Shown piece by piece: positions 11,563 through 19,563 of a DNA stretch of 64,000 nucleotides (position 1 is the first letter of the stretch; each line of letters starts with the position of its first letter). The stretch spans positions 3,295,852 through 3,359,851 of the forward strand of contig NZ_MINL01000001.1 in NCBI RefSeq assembly GCF_001882345.1. Direction: 5' to 3'. The notes beneath the pieces are model-generated. The model had not been told where the DNA came from and ran no database searches. It was given only the letters and a program-made list of their open reading frames with translations. The stretch comes from Halomonas sp. QHL1. Its GTDB lineage: Bacteria; Pseudomonadota; Gammaproteobacteria; Pseudomonadales; Halomonadaceae. The translations under genes and the position numbers were made by a program.

Positions 11563-11689
11563 ATCCTATCTTCCCCAAATGAAGAAGGTAGTACGCTACG
11601 GTAGTGCTGCGACAATGTAAGCCGCATAAAGCGAGGATTACCTATGACTGTTCCGTTAACCGCGTATAAGGTGCTGTGCTTCTTTGGAC

Positions 11690-11873
11690 TGTGGGGCGTA
11701 ATCGCAAGGTTGACGCAAAAGCCGTACTTCCATTTGATAGCCAACGGCACAGGACACATTAAAAGCGATGCGGTTATCGCAGTGCGGGTTGTTTTTACAC
11801 CAGAAGTGCTGGAAAAAGCCTGAAAGGTTTCCAAGGCGGTGGTGCAAGGTTGGTTGATCAGAGAGCGCGTCAT
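11690..11873 (-). pseudogene. 5' fragment of a PcfJ-like gene, frameshifted
   Basis: The minus strand starts MTRSLINQP and then, after a frame change, continues LGNLSGFFQHFWCKNNPHCD and NRIAFNVSCAVGYQMEVRLL. This aligns with the first ~55 residues of the intact PcfJ-like protein encoded at 21087-22331 (MRSLISQPF, LSGLSGFLRRFWPNKKP, HRIALDMSSAVGYPMVVRL). Homology is lost after about 11690. It is a second, dead copy of the gene start, on the same strand as the intact one, and the six-gene dynamin/HerA operon lies between them. Confidence 0.8.
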
Positions 11874-12046
11874 GTCGGCGCTATCTGGAATAGCGCCGTC
11901 AATCGTGACCAAGTACGCAGCTCGTACCTCAGATGGTTAAGGCAAACCTTACTTCCTAGTAGGGCAATGCGTGTTATCCATTAATGGAGTGAGTCATGTC
12001 CCCCAGCGGCTGTGACAGTATAAAGGGGTCATTGCATCGGACTGCT

Positions 12047-12481
12047 TTATAAAAAATCATCTTGAGGGCCAACTTTAAAAGTACCCTTTTCTTTGTATAA
12101 GGCTATTCCATGCTCAATGTCGATATCTGCATCAAACAGGATCCCCCAGTCACCATTCTCCATGAATAATATATTACGTGGAGTGAGGGCATTGAAAACT
12201 TCTTCTTCACTAAAGAATTTATCGTAAGTATTTTTTAAGTACACAGAAATGCTAGGAATTGAAGTTTTAATAATATCTTCAATTCTTTCTTTATATTCCG
12301 AGAATGCTGTCCTTTGCTGGTCAGAAATTCCCTCTCCATTGTAGGCATGAGCTGTAATCTGAACATCCACTCCCGTTGTATTCCACCAATAAATGCTTTG
12401 CCTTCTATACCAAGAGTGCTTGTACGCCATCTTCCCAAAAATAGGATCGTCAAGCGTGGTAGTATTAGCGCTTTTAGTCAT
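12047..12481 (-). CDS. probable immunity protein for the adjacent nuclease
   Basis: 144-residue acidic soluble protein, not assignable by me to a characterised enzyme. The N-terminus has DDPIFGKMAYKHSWYRRQSI and WWNTTGVDVQITAHAY, then GISDQQRTAFSEYKE, an arrangement seen in small DUF-type proteins that commonly accompany toxins. The C-terminal half ends in DWGILFDADIDIEHGIALY. Its ATG follows the nuclease stop codon directly (TAA then ATG), the normal order for a toxin-immunity pair. Its low pI-type composition suits a nuclease-neutralising partner. It is the last gene of the dynamin/HerA operon. An accessory factor unrelated to immunity remains possible. Confidence 0.6.
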   Translation of the reverse strand: MTKSANTTTLDDPIFGKMAYKHSWYRRQSIYWWNTTGVDVQITAHAYNGEGISDQQRTAFSEYKERIEDIIKTSIPSISVYLKNTYDKFFSEEEVFNALTPRNILFMENGDWGILFDADIDIEHGIALYKEKGTFKVGPQDDFL

Positions 12482-13150
12482 TTATGCGAACCCCTTCTTT
12501 GCTTCAGAAATACCGCCAGAGTGTGGAATGTTTCCGTGAACCAATGATGGTACAAGATCCATAGTTTTCTGATCGCTTCGCTCATGCCAGCTTAGGCCAT
12601 TTTCTTTACGATAGGCTCTTACGTCCGAAGGAGACCAAGCTTTGCCATTTTCTTCTTTCTCTGTCCATTGCTTAGCGCAATTCTCATCGGCCTGAGTGAA
12701 GTTGGCATTTCGGTCGGCCGTAAAATCATCTATCTCCACGGTCGCTTCACTAACCGCCTCAAAATTTGGCTCCCCCTTTTCAAAAGGGATGGATTCAAAA
12801 CTAAGCTCTTCTTTTATCTGTTGCCATGTCATTCCTTCGGGATTGTGTTTTTTGGGTGAAATGCCATCATCCGACACCCAGTCCGAGTCTCCCCTGTCGC
12901 CACTCCACTCACCACCGCTTTCAGGCAAGTATCTTCCTTCCGCCGCATAGGGATGAGCCTCGACTTCTATGTTATGAGAAAATCGGGGCACTATCTTTTC
13001 ATCCAGCTCAGATGTATCTATCTGTCCCTCATAAGAGGAGAAAGTGATAGGCTTGTCCAAATCATCAATGCTGAGTACTTCCTCTGCCTCTAAGGATGTG
13101 GGGGTGAAAGATGATGTTTCTTGTAGTAAAAATGATTTACTGAACTCCAT
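12482..13150 (-). CDS. HNH/EndoVII-superfamily nuclease, toxin type (W-H motif)
   Basis: 222-residue acidic protein with a C-terminal nuclease module. The segment FEKGEPNFEAVSEATVEID, then DFTADRNANFTQADE, SPSDVRAYRKENGLSWHE, TMDLVPSLVHGN and IPHSGGISE follows the pattern of HNH/EndoVII toxins with a conserved W-H, a central LVP-x-x-H and a final H-x-GG. Such domains usually cap polymorphic or contact-dependent toxins and cut DNA. The first ~95 residues are low-complexity and acidic, with no signal peptide. Its ATG shares one base with the HerA-type ATPase stop (TGATG), so the two are coupled. A toxin domain as a stand-alone gene in a GTPase/ATPase operon is unusual. Confidence 0.75.
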   Translation of the reverse strand: MEFSKSFLLQETSSFTPTSLEAEEVLSIDDLDKPITFSSYEGQIDTSELDEKIVPRFSHNIEVEAHPYAAEGRYLPESGGEWSGDRGDSDWVSDDGISPKKHNPEGMTWQQIKEELSFESIPFEKGEPNFEAVSEATVEIDDFTADRNANFTQADENCAKQWTEKEENGKAWSPSDVRAYRKENGLSWHERSDQKTMDLVPSLVHGNIPHSGGISEAKKGFA

Positions 13151-16100
13151 CAGAAGCCCCTTTGTTCGATATGGTTACGCCATGCGGAATAAATTTCTAT
13201 ATTTCTATGATTTTGTTGAGCAAAATTATTTAAAAGGCATTGTTGGGTCGAGAGACGTAGCTCTATTGAAATGTCTCCAGCAAGCGTGCTTACCATGTTG
13301 TCTAATTTTTCAGCAAGCTGGCCTATGGGGAGTGGGTGCTGGGCAATCTTGTTAACAAAGTTGTGACAACCCAGTAGACATACCACTTTCTGAGCGGTAA
13401 GAGAAAAGTCCTCTGTCTTTAGCGTTGTGCTTCTAACATCTTCTTTATATTCGTTCACTTCTTTACTTAGTTTTGCTGTTACATCATCTTTTAATGCTGG
13501 GTCGGACAAACCCTGCTCTATGAGCTGGAGGTTTATATCACTCATTACTCGGTTTCTGAGAATAAGCTTCAATGCTTCTTTGTTGAAATGCTTACGGTTG
13601 AATTGTGTAGTCTCTGCAGGCTTGCGATAAATCACTTCCTGTCCAGAAAATTTGTTGACTTGGCAGAGTACTGGTTCCAACCAGTCATTCTGATAGACGA
13701 CCGCAACCCCCTTTGGCAGTTTGGCGATCTCATCGAGTTGTTCGTCCCTCAAGGCCGCGGATTTGCCTATCAATCGCCGATCAGCCTCCTCAGGCAGGCG
13801 CAGAATGATTTTTGTACTGGTATTACGAATGGCAGCGATATCAACGGCGTTGGGGGATTGGTCGACGATGATGAAACCCTCGCCATAAGTCCGCATCTCG
13901 GCAATGGCATTGGTTAGCATTTCAACCGCTTTGGCGGCAACACCATTCCCTTCACTACCACTGTCCGATGTACGGCGGAGTATGTTGTGAGCCTCCTCCA
14001 ATACCGTGATATGACGCAACGGCTGGTTCATGCCTCCCTGAGTCATGCGATATTCACTTAAACGCATAACCAAAAGGCCCATAATGAGAGCCTTGGTTTC
14101 GGAAGAGCCGACACGGCTGAGGTCAATAATCACGCGACTATCGAACAACACTTCGTCACCAACTTCGTCGCTAGTGAAAATCTGCCCGTTCAGCCCGTTG
14201 GTGAGAGAATTAACACGTGTAGAAAGCGAGCCAATGTAGTTGCCTTTAAGTTCTTGTGAATAGGCTGAGTCCTCAATAACCCTCTCCAATGCTTGAAGAA
14301 GATCTACGAAGGTAGGAAAAAGGTCGTTACCATTACTATTAGTTGAATCATCAAGGTTCCAACCGCAATCCCGATAGGCATTCAGCACCGCATCTTTTAA
14401 CACTGCAGGCATGGCCGCATACATTGGCCAGCAAATATTGAAGATTTCGACCAAGCGATCAATGTGCTCCAGCACATGAATTCCTGATGGGAATCGGAAA
14501 GGGTTAATCTTGAGCAGTTCGGTATAATTCGGGTTGGTACCGAACACGCGAACGCCGGGCAATTGACCGAAGACATTCTTGTATTCCCCCTTCGCGGGTT
14601 CGATGACAAGAAAAGGAATATCAGCTGCGCTGATCTGTTCAAGCATACCGTAAAGTGTATTGCTTTTGCCTGAGCCGGTAGAGCCGCTGACGAAAACATG
14701 GCTTGTCAGATGATTAAGGTTCAGCGAGATATTCTGGGGTAGGTTTTGCCACAGGTGGCGCAGTTTTCCCAGGATCAGACTTTTCACCGCGTCGGTATCA
14801 CTTGTCGTATCGTCCAGGCGCTGAACCTTGCGGCCAAAGGTTTCAGTGGTGACGACAGAAACCGTTGAAGTCGAGCTGCGTGGTAAGCTCAGTTGGATCG
14901 CCAACTCTTTGCCTGAGACCAATGTCGCCGGCGTAAGATAAGTGATAGGGATCTGTTTCGAGAAGTTCGTTTGAAGCTGAGGGTGTCGGAATGTCGCTAA
15001 CCAGTCGATGATGTTTTTCTTGTTTCTGGAGTTCCAGGTACTTAAGGCAAAATCTTCATGGCTGGATTTACTGCCCCGGATCAACCCGAGGAAAATACTG
15101 GCCAATGACTCGGAAGACGCTTGGCTATCTCCAATAAAATAAGCTGCAGAGTTCCATCCGCCGTAGGTTTTAGCTTCGTCGATACGCTCCAGGTGGTGAT
15201 CGATTCTACGCAGTAACTGCTCAATGCTCTTGTCGGTGGCCTCAATCGAGACCTGTTTGCTCGACCCTAAAGTCTTGTTTAGCGAGCGACTATCAGTAAC
15301 ACCCGTTGTTTGTGTGGTCGAGGTTGTTTCGGAGGTAGCAGTGCTTTGGTTGGTGCTAGAGCTTTCGTTCGTGCTATGGGCAGTCGAATGGTTTGACCCC
15401 GTAGTTCTCTGGTCAGCAAAAGCGCCCGCGACTGTACCACCCAATTGGGCACCTAGCATGGCACCCATTGGGCTTAGGCTGACCACCCCACCAATAGCCA
15501 TGCCTGCTGTAGTAGCGACGATAGAGGCGGTTTTTGCGGTTGCTGTCTGCTTGCTTTGAGACTCAGAACTGCCTGTCGTTTCTGTCGTGGATGTTCCCTT
15601 GGTCTCCGTCGTACCCTTGGTCTCGGTCAGCCCTAGACTTGTGCCCAGTGATTCGCTTAGGCTCTTGCTTATATTTAGGCCAACACTATCGCTCTCCTGT
15701 TCACCGAACGATAACTGCTGTTTGAGCAGCGGGGAAAGTTGTGTGGCGACTTGCTCATAACCTGCACGAATCAGATCGAGGTTCTGCGAGGAAACCGGCT
15801 CGGCCAGAATAATAGCCTGATAGGCACGGCCTTCGGCGGCATCAATGAAGCGCTCCAGACCCTGCATGAAGTGTTCGCGATTATCGGTGGAAAGAGCAGG
15901 CACCCCTGTCACGGATGTGACGCAGGCAGAAGGATTATTCCGCTGCTCCTGTACATTATTGAGCAGTTGATTGGTTTCTTTCAGCGCTAGAGGGTGCAAT
16001 GCACTACCTGGAAAATGTCCTTTGAAAACTTCCTTTAACAAGTCGCCTGAATTCTTACCCAGCAATTTGCCGGGCTCGCCACGAGTGCCGAGATAAAGCT

Positions 16101-16410
16101 CGGTCTGTTGCCCATCGGAGTTCAACAGCATGAATACCGCATATCCGGCGGCACCTAGAGCGGTATAGGCAGCCGTTGTGCTTTCCAATACGGATTGCTT
16201 ATTGGCCTGAACAATACGTTCAATATGGAACAGTCGCATATCGGCGGCACGGCTGAACTGTGCCTCGGACGTACTTGTCTCTTGAACCGGGTACTGATCA
16301 AGTTCCGCCAGATAGCTGCGGTTAATTAGAGTTTGCGAGGCTGCCAGTGAAAGGGCAGCATTTTCTTGGACTTCACGAATGGCCAGAGGCTTTGAGGATG
16401 TATTGCTCAT
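13150..16410 (-). CDS. HerA/DUF87-family ATPase with glycine-zipper segment
   Basis: 1086-residue protein. Residues ~1-240 form an unassigned N-terminal domain. Residues ~245-390 are Ser/Thr-rich and surround a glycine/alanine-rich hydrophobic stretch (IVATTAGMAIGGVVSL, GAMLGAQLGGTVAGAFA; ~295-325) that could insert in a membrane or form a glycine zipper. The second half is a HerA/VirB4-like motor: Walker A GSTGSGKSNTLYG (~577), EPAKGEYKNVF, Walker B HITVLEEAHNIL (~803), and the sensor segments IIVDQSPNAVDIAAIRNTS and IILRLPEEADRRLIGK. HerA motors are hexameric and pump nucleic acid, often in defence complexes with a nuclease. Start and stop overlap both neighbours by one base. Its direct partner is probably the nuclease encoded next. 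Confidence 0.85.
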   Translation of the reverse strand: MSNTSSKPLAIREVQENAALSLAASQTLINRSYLAELDQYPVQETSTSEAQFSRAADMRLFHIERIVQANKQSVLESTTAAYTALGAAGYAVFMLLNSDGQQTELYLGTRGEPGKLLGKNSGDLLKEVFKGHFPGSALHPLALKETNQLLNNVQEQRNNPSACVTSVTGVPALSTDNREHFMQGLERFIDAAEGRAYQAIILAEPVSSQNLDLIRAGYEQVATQLSPLLKQQLSFGEQESDSVGLNISKSLSESLGTSLGLTETKGTTETKGTSTTETTGSSESQSKQTATAKTASIVATTAGMAIGGVVSLSPMGAMLGAQLGGTVAGAFADQRTTGSNHSTAHSTNESSSTNQSTATSETTSTTQTTGVTDSRSLNKTLGSSKQVSIEATDKSIEQLLRRIDHHLERIDEAKTYGGWNSAAYFIGDSQASSESLASIFLGLIRGSKSSHEDFALSTWNSRNKKNIIDWLATFRHPQLQTNFSKQIPITYLTPATLVSGKELAIQLSLPRSSTSTVSVVTTETFGRKVQRLDDTTSDTDAVKSLILGKLRHLWQNLPQNISLNLNHLTSHVFVSGSTGSGKSNTLYGMLEQISAADIPFLVIEPAKGEYKNVFGQLPGVRVFGTNPNYTELLKINPFRFPSGIHVLEHIDRLVEIFNICWPMYAAMPAVLKDAVLNAYRDCGWNLDDSTNSNGNDLFPTFVDLLQALERVIEDSAYSQELKGNYIGSLSTRVNSLTNGLNGQIFTSDEVGDEVLFDSRVIIDLSRVGSSETKALIMGLLVMRLSEYRMTQGGMNQPLRHITVLEEAHNILRRTSDSGSEGNGVAAKAVEMLTNAIAEMRTYGEGFIIVDQSPNAVDIAAIRNTSTKIILRLPEEADRRLIGKSAALRDEQLDEIAKLPKGVAVVYQNDWLEPVLCQVNKFSGQEVIYRKPAETTQFNRKHFNKEALKLILRNRVMSDINLQLIEQGLSDPALKDDVTAKLSKEVNEYKEDVRSTTLKTEDFSLTAQKVVCLLGCHNFVNKIAQHPLPIGQLAEKLDNMVSTLAGDISIELRLSTQQCLLNNFAQQNHRNIEIYSAWRNHIEQRGF

Positions 16411-17285
16411 TAGTTCTGTCCATTTATCAAAGTAATCAGGAGAATCGCGAGGGCGGCAACTGCACCGCCAATTATCAGCGCGGTCCTAAATACTCGCTTG
16501 TGTTCGGCATTGTGCTGCTGAGGTTGGCTGCTGGCAGCATGGGAAAGCGTCTGGCTGCTGCTGTCGTGAGATTGTGTGTTGCGTGCAGCAAAACCTTCGA
16601 CACCCTGCTGGCGCAGTAAGCTTCGTACTTCGATCAGATGTAAAAAACGCTCTTCGGAGAAGTTGGTTTTCAGGTAGACAACTTGATTAGCATAGTACTC
16701 GCTGTCCCAGAGCTTGCTGTCGGTCACCATGCCACGTGCGAGCATCTTCTCCGAGTAAGCCTCGAACAAGCCCGGCACCCTAGCCTTGGTCCACTCGAGA
16801 TCAGCCCGCAGTGCGTCGCTGGCTAGATTATTTCTGTTCAACTCCAAGCGTAGAGCAGTTCTTATAGTGGGCAGATCACCTGATGCAACGAATTTTTGGA
16901 GGTTATCAGAGGGTGTGTGGCTTGAAGCCATGCTGGGTGTACTCCCTTGGTTAGAATTGGAAAAGCGAGGTGGTGAAGGCACGAAGCCTTTCACGCCTTT
17001 ATCACGCAAAAAATCACGTACCTCAATTAGATGCTCAATTCGCTCGCGGGAGAAATTGTACTTAGCGTGCTCAATATGATGGTCAAAGTATGTTGTGTTC
17101 CAGGCTTTGGCTTTCTTGCTTAGAATGTTGTCTTCATTTTGTTGGAATTCACTTAGCAGTTGGGGAGCGTGCCGCGTAGCCTCATTAATGAGACCACGCA
17201 AGTGAACCGAACTGACTTCAGGTTGATTGAGCGATGAGAAAAATTCTTTCCTAATCTTATCAAGCCACTCATTAGTCAAAGTCAT
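16410..17285 (-). CDS. tail-anchored protein with two tandem ~95-residue repeats
   Basis: 291 residues from the ATG at 17285, which has a GGGAGAG site and lies 13 bases after the stop of the dynamin gene; a longer reading would run inside that gene. Two homologous units are visible: unit 1 (~1-105) ends in NFSRERIEHLIEVRDFLRDK with GVKGF; unit 2 (~130-235) ends in NFSEERFLHLIEVRSLLRQQ with GVEGF. Both contain a W-N/D-x-x-Y region (AWNTTYFDHHIE, LWDSEYYANQVV). A Ser/Gln-rich linker is followed by one C-terminal membrane helix (ALIIGGAVAALAILLITLI). It is thus a cytosolic adaptor anchored to the inner membrane. I do not recognise the repeat. Its stop overlaps the ATPase start (TAATG). Confidence 0.75.
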   Translation of the reverse strand: MTLTNEWLDKIRKEFFSSLNQPEVSSVHLRGLINEATRHAPQLLSEFQQNEDNILSKKAKAWNTTYFDHHIEHAKYNFSRERIEHLIEVRDFLRDKGVKGFVPSPPRFSNSNQGSTPSMASSHTPSDNLQKFVASGDLPTIRTALRLELNRNNLASDALRADLEWTKARVPGLFEAYSEKMLARGMVTDSKLWDSEYYANQVVYLKTNFSEERFLHLIEVRSLLRQQGVEGFAARNTQSHDSSSQTLSHAASSQPQQHNAEHKRVFRTALIIGGAVAALAILLITLINGQN

Positions 17286-17298
17286 GGTGCTCTCCCTA

Positions 17299-19563
17299 TT
17301 AAATAGCCAGCGTACTATCGAGGTTGGTCTTAAAATTTTCGATCCACGTATGAAGCTCTTTGGCTTCGGCAATGGCTTGCTCGCGGGCTTCACGATCTGT
17401 GGCTTTTTCTTTCAGAGAGTCAAGCAGCTCCGCAAATTTAAGGTCGAACTCGTCAGTCATGAAAGCTACGAACTGGTCAATCTGTCGATTCTTCCCAACT
17501 TCAATTTCGTCTCGCGCATTTTGTACCAACTTGCTAAATTCCGTTTCGATATGTGTGAGCCTGTCTTCCCACAAGGCACCAAGATCAACGTAGCTTTCAG
17601 TACCGTATTCATTAACAGTTTTTTTGCGGCCCCAAGAGAAGGGGTTATACCATTTTGAGTCTTTAACTGGCCGTGAGCCGATGACAACTTTCTTTTCTTG
17701 AATATCGTTAGCTTTAACGTTCAGATTGAATGAAATATCGGCGACAGTTTTCTTAATCCCTTCTAGGATTGGCAAGTCTAAATGCTCAGACTCTAGGAAA
17801 ATATTAGCAATGTAGCGCTGGTAGTCCGCTTCCAAGTCTTTTCGAACGATATCTTGAGTCGAATTGAAGAGGTTCTCGTAGGCATTTATCAGTTTTTTGT
17901 GGTGGAACTGGAGGGTTTCCTCGGCTTCCTGAACGCGCATTTCTGCGATGTTGACTTTGACGGGTTTCTGCTGCTTGTCGAAGCGCGCCTCTAGTTTTCG
18001 AAGGAATGGATCTGCTGTTGCCTCTAGCTCGAGCAACTGTTGTTCTGTTTCCGGTGGCAGCGTCTTACCTTCCCGTTCCAACTTACCTTTGTAGGCCGCA
18101 GTATCAAAGCCCATCTTCTGGCGCTGCTGCAGGGCCTCAATTTCTTCGTTGAGTTGCTCCAGTTGCCGTTCGTTCTGGCCGAGCTGCTCGATCAGTTCGG
18201 CTTCGTTCAGTCCAACCTCGATAGCACGCATTAAGGCGTCATAGGCGCGCTTGAGGCGATGTGGAACGTTGTACTTGTCGATGTATTCGTCAATCATTGC
18301 CTCGACAGCAGGTAAACCACTGCTCAACATCAAGGGGGAGAGATTTCTCTGTTGTAAGCTGCGTTTCACCTTTTCAGTGATCGGCATATATTGCAGTAGG
18401 TTCATGCTTTCCTCTTCGCTGAAGAGGTCAGCCATGGATCGGAAATCACCGCGTTCCTTGCGAGTGTGCTGGTCCTGGGGCTTGCGAATAAGGCGCGTCA
18501 GGTTGGCCGAGGCCGGGTAGATTAAAGGGCTATGGATGTCGTTATCGATCAGGTATTGTTTAACCCGTGACAGTACTTGTGAAGGATGTTCGCCGCTTTC
18601 TGGGTCGAACACGTCCATCTTGTTAACCACGAAAATAAAGCGATCCTTACTTTGCTTTCCACCCTTGTGCATGGTTTCGGCGACCAAGCTCAGTAGGTTG
18701 CGGTCGTCATTGGTGCCTAACTGGCTTGCATTGAGTACATAGAGAATCAGCGGATTACGTTTGGAATCTTGAACGAAGCCCATAGTCGTACGCTGATGTT
18801 CTTCATCTTGGCTGTTATTCGGACCGGGAGTGTCGGTCAGTACCAGGCGTACATCGGGGCGCTCCTGAATGGCTGCGATGTTACCCTCGATGTCGATCAG
18901 CTGGGTATCGGCTAACTGATTCCACTCCTTCAGCAGTTCCTGATCGGCTTTCTCTTCTTCACCTACCAATTGGCCGCTGCGGTCGAAGCGTTTGGCCGTA
19001 AAGTGATCGGGCTTCTGGTCATTATCGGTAATTCGGGCAAGGGTGGCGGTAGTGGCTTCATTGGCGGCGGGCAGCAGATCGCGACCCAGCATTGCGTTAA
19101 TCAAAGTTGACTTGCCCGATGACATGGTTGCTACAACATACACGTCAAAGTCCCGATTGAAGGCTTCTTCAATTGACTGGCGCGCTTCATCGTTTTCTTC
19201 GATAAAGCGCTTGAATGTTGGATGTTCGTTCGCCTCACCTATTAGATCACGGATTTTTTTTAGGCGTTGATCGGCTGGCTCTGACTCTCTCCATACCAGT
19301 TCCACCTGCATGCCGTTGGCGATAGCATCATGAGCCGCTTCCTGAACATCTAGAAAGTCTGATTCCACGCCCTGGAAAACAATGTGGAAATTATTGTCTT
19401 GGTTAAACAGTTCACTCAATTCGCTGAATAGATCTTCGACCCAAAGTTGTAGACGTGACTCGGTATAGCTGGACAGTTTGCAGCTAGCCGCTGGCGCTTG
19501 GCCATTGATCCTAAATTGGGTATCCACCGTAAAGGGATTGTGGATGATTTCAATTTTATTCAT
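17299..19563 (-). CDS. dynamin-like large GTPase
   Basis: 754-residue bacterial dynamin-like protein. After a ~135-residue N-terminal domain comes the GTPase: G1 ATMSSGKSTLINAMLG (~144-159), G3 DTPGPNNSQDEEHQ (~243), G4 NKMD (~314). The stalk contains a coiled coil (IEQLGQNERQLEQLNEEIEA) and a long helical region. Near residue 640 the WYNPFSWG segment is a candidate membrane-touching tip. Dynamin-like proteins self-assemble on and remodel membranes on GTP hydrolysis; several act in phage defence. The ATG overlaps the stop of the small GTPase gene (ATGA). Motifs are shared with that neighbour (DTPGPNNSQD, NA-x-QLGT-x-DDR), so the pair arose by duplication and may co-assemble. Confidence 0.88.
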   Translation of the reverse strand: MNKIEIIHNPFTVDTQFRINGQAPAASCKLSSYTESRLQLWVEDLFSELSELFNQDNNFHIVFQGVESDFLDVQEAAHDAIANGMQVELVWRESEPADQRLKKIRDLIGEANEHPTFKRFIEENDEARQSIEEAFNRDFDVYVVATMSSGKSTLINAMLGRDLLPAANEATTATLARITDNDQKPDHFTAKRFDRSGQLVGEEEKADQELLKEWNQLADTQLIDIEGNIAAIQERPDVRLVLTDTPGPNNSQDEEHQRTTMGFVQDSKRNPLILYVLNASQLGTNDDRNLLSLVAETMHKGGKQSKDRFIFVVNKMDVFDPESGEHPSQVLSRVKQYLIDNDIHSPLIYPASANLTRLIRKPQDQHTRKERGDFRSMADLFSEEESMNLLQYMPITEKVKRSLQQRNLSPLMLSSGLPAVEAMIDEYIDKYNVPHRLKRAYDALMRAIEVGLNEAELIEQLGQNERQLEQLNEEIEALQQRQKMGFDTAAYKGKLEREGKTLPPETEQQLLELEATADPFLRKLEARFDKQQKPVKVNIAEMRVQEAEETLQFHHKKLINAYENLFNSTQDIVRKDLEADYQRYIANIFLESEHLDLPILEGIKKTVADISFNLNVKANDIQEKKVVIGSRPVKDSKWYNPFSWGRKKTVNEYGTESYVDLGALWEDRLTHIETEFSKLVQNARDEIEVGKNRQIDQFVAFMTDEFDLKFAELLDSLKEKATDREAREQAIAEAKELHTWIENFKTNLDSTLAI

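Noticed and set aside
14397..14699. Long antisense frames inside the HerA-type gene and several other genes
   Set aside because: They are in the complementary frame of well-supported genes, lack ribosome sites and show no recognisable protein features.
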